From assembly GCA_036009625.1 (NCBI GenBank), contig DASYLJ010000083.1, positions 34,572-98,571 on the forward strand: DNA of 64,000 nt, read 5' to 3'. Each line of letters starts with the position of its first letter. Within the stretch, counting starts at the first letter, position 1. The translations under genes were made by a program, and so were the position numbers. This stretch comes from DASYLJ01 sp036009625 (lineage in GTDB: Bacteria; Desulfobacterota; Binatia; DP-6). Below are positions 63,126-64,000 of the stretch, piece after piece. The notes under the pieces were generated by a model. It saw only the letters and a program-made list of their open reading frames with translations. It was not told the DNA's origin and ran no database searches.

Positions 63126-63920
63126 ATGCCCGAACGTCGAACGATCGCGGTGGCGGGAAAGCAGGTGCGTCTGCTCATCGGCGGCGACGGTCCGCCGCTC
63201 GTCTACCTGCACAGCGCCGGCGCCGACGTGGAGTGGGGCGAGGCGCACGAGCTGCTGGCCGCGAAGCACACGGTGTACGCGCCCGCCGCGCCTGGCTTCG
63301 CCGAGTCGACGGGCATCGAAGACGTCGACGGCATCCAGGACCTGGTGCTGCACACGGTCGACCTCCTCGACATGCTCGACCTGCGCTCCGTCCCGCTCGT
63401 GGGCACCAGCTTCGGCGGCTGGATCGCCGCCGAGGTCGCCGCCCTCTACCCCGACCGCGTGTCGCAGCTGGTGCTCGTCGACCCGGTCGGTCTCTGGCTC
63501 GACGCCCACCCCATCGGCGAGCTCTTCGGCACTCCACCCCCCGACCTGGCGAAGCTGCTCTTCCACGACCTGACCAATCCGATCGCCGCCATGATGCTCG
63601 CCTTCACTCCGGAGATGGTTCCCCATCTCCCCGAAGAGATCGTCCTCCCCCAGCTGAAAGCGATGGAAGCCCTGGCGAAGGTAGGCTGGAACCCCTACCT
63701 CCACGACCCGAAGCTCGAGGGCAGACTCCGTCGCGTAACCGCGAAGACCCTGATCCTCTGGGGCGCCAACGACGGCATAGTAGACAAAGCCTACGCCAAG
63801 CACTGGCAGTCGAAGATCAAAAACTCGACGACCAAGATCCTGGAATCCTGCGGTCACCTCCCACCCGTGGAGCGCCCACAAGACTTCGCCGCCGCCACCC
63901 TGACTTTCCTATCGAAGTAG
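63126..63920 (+). CDS. alpha/beta hydrolase
   Basis: A 264-residue hydrolase: oxyanion segment YLHSAGADVEWG, nucleophile Ser in GTSFGGWIAAE, acid in ILWGANDGIVDK and His in ESCGHLPPVERP. The triad is complete. It may be a meta-cleavage-type C-C hydrolase or esterase. It pairs with the LLM gene upstream. Third codon positions in the last 150 bases are less GC-biased than elsewhere. Confidence 0.93.
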   Translation: MPERRTIAVAGKQVRLLIGGDGPPLVYLHSAGADVEWGEAHELLAAKHTVYAPAAPGFAESTGIEDVDGIQDLVLHTVDLLDMLDLRSVPLVGTSFGGWIAAEVAALYPDRVSQLVLVDPVGLWLDAHPIGELFGTPPPDLAKLLFHDLTNPIAAMMLAFTPEMVPHLPEEIVLPQLKAMEALAKVGWNPYLHDPKLEGRLRRVTAKTLILWGANDGIVDKAYAKHWQSKIKNSTTKILESCGHLPPVERPQDFAAATLTFLSK

Positions 63921-63954
63921 GCGAGCGGTCCTTGCCGCGCCGTCGCATGGGGGT

Positions 63955-64000
<46 letters not shown>

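Overview
The window is a very GC-rich (around 70% by eye), densely packed stretch of chromosome from a Gram-negative bacterium. The cell envelope set (MltA-type lipoprotein, L,D-transpeptidase, D-Ala-D-Ala enzymes, ExbB/ExbD, lipoproteins, secreted proteins with Ser/Thr linkers) implies an outer membrane. Several LLM-type (F420/FMN) oxidoreductases, CaiB/BaiF CoA-transferases, an SCP-x-like thiolase with a DUF35 partner and many SDRs suggest a soil or sediment heterotroph. The secreted proteins end in a domain I associate with Binatota and related former 'Deltaproteobacteria'; that placement is an inference. No rRNA, tRNA, CRISPR array, transposase or prophage gene was found. The last 46 bases are pure G, which is most easily read as a sequencing artefact at a contig end.

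Layout. 1-4695: 5'-truncated YjbQ gene, L,D-transpeptidase, frameshifted FAD oxidoreductase, small hypothetical gene and a tandem SDR pair. 4811-7020: MltA and a class V aminotransferase on the minus strand. 7050-12490: one plus-strand run with 4-bp or near-zero junctions, glcD-glcE-zinc ribbon-lemA-M48 peptidase-cbiX-like. 12602-15674: two frameshifted genes (LLM oxidoreductase, metallo-beta-lactamase fold) and glcF, 4.7 kb from glcDE. 15680-22053: GST, stress-type protein, a P-loop-less APS-kinase-like protein coupled to purU, two CaiB/BaiF genes and a secreted 22-residue-repeat protein. 22050-24685: MoxR-VWA pair. 24743-28743: LOG protein, histidine phosphatase, DacA and Ddl. 28744-29212: the only long gene-free stretch, with a strong-looking promoter and a long inverted repeat. 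29213-31922: VOC, DHH phosphoesterase, DUF488 and a lipoprotein.

31932-38336 holds a minus-strand set: LytS/LytTR two-component pair, a TonB-like protein carrying a VWA domain, ExbB, ExbD and a TPR protein; this looks like an energised envelope machine and is the best candidate for a little-described system. 38433-45163: DUF35/thiolase, serine hydrolase, hybrid histidine kinase, GNAT and an AroE-like protein. 45160-53788: three large secreted proteins (beta-helix, subtilase, unknown), two of them sharing a C-terminal domain type. 53793-63920: small metabolic genes including GIY-YIG, LLM, SDR, nucleotidyltransferase, MOSC, VOC and an alpha/beta hydrolase.

Three conserved genes are each broken by exactly one base (near 1509, 12966 and 13651). 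Undamaged flanking reading frames make sequencing error at least as likely as real gene loss. A roughly 95-bp two-hairpin repeat occurs twice, in opposite orientations, each time between convergent genes.
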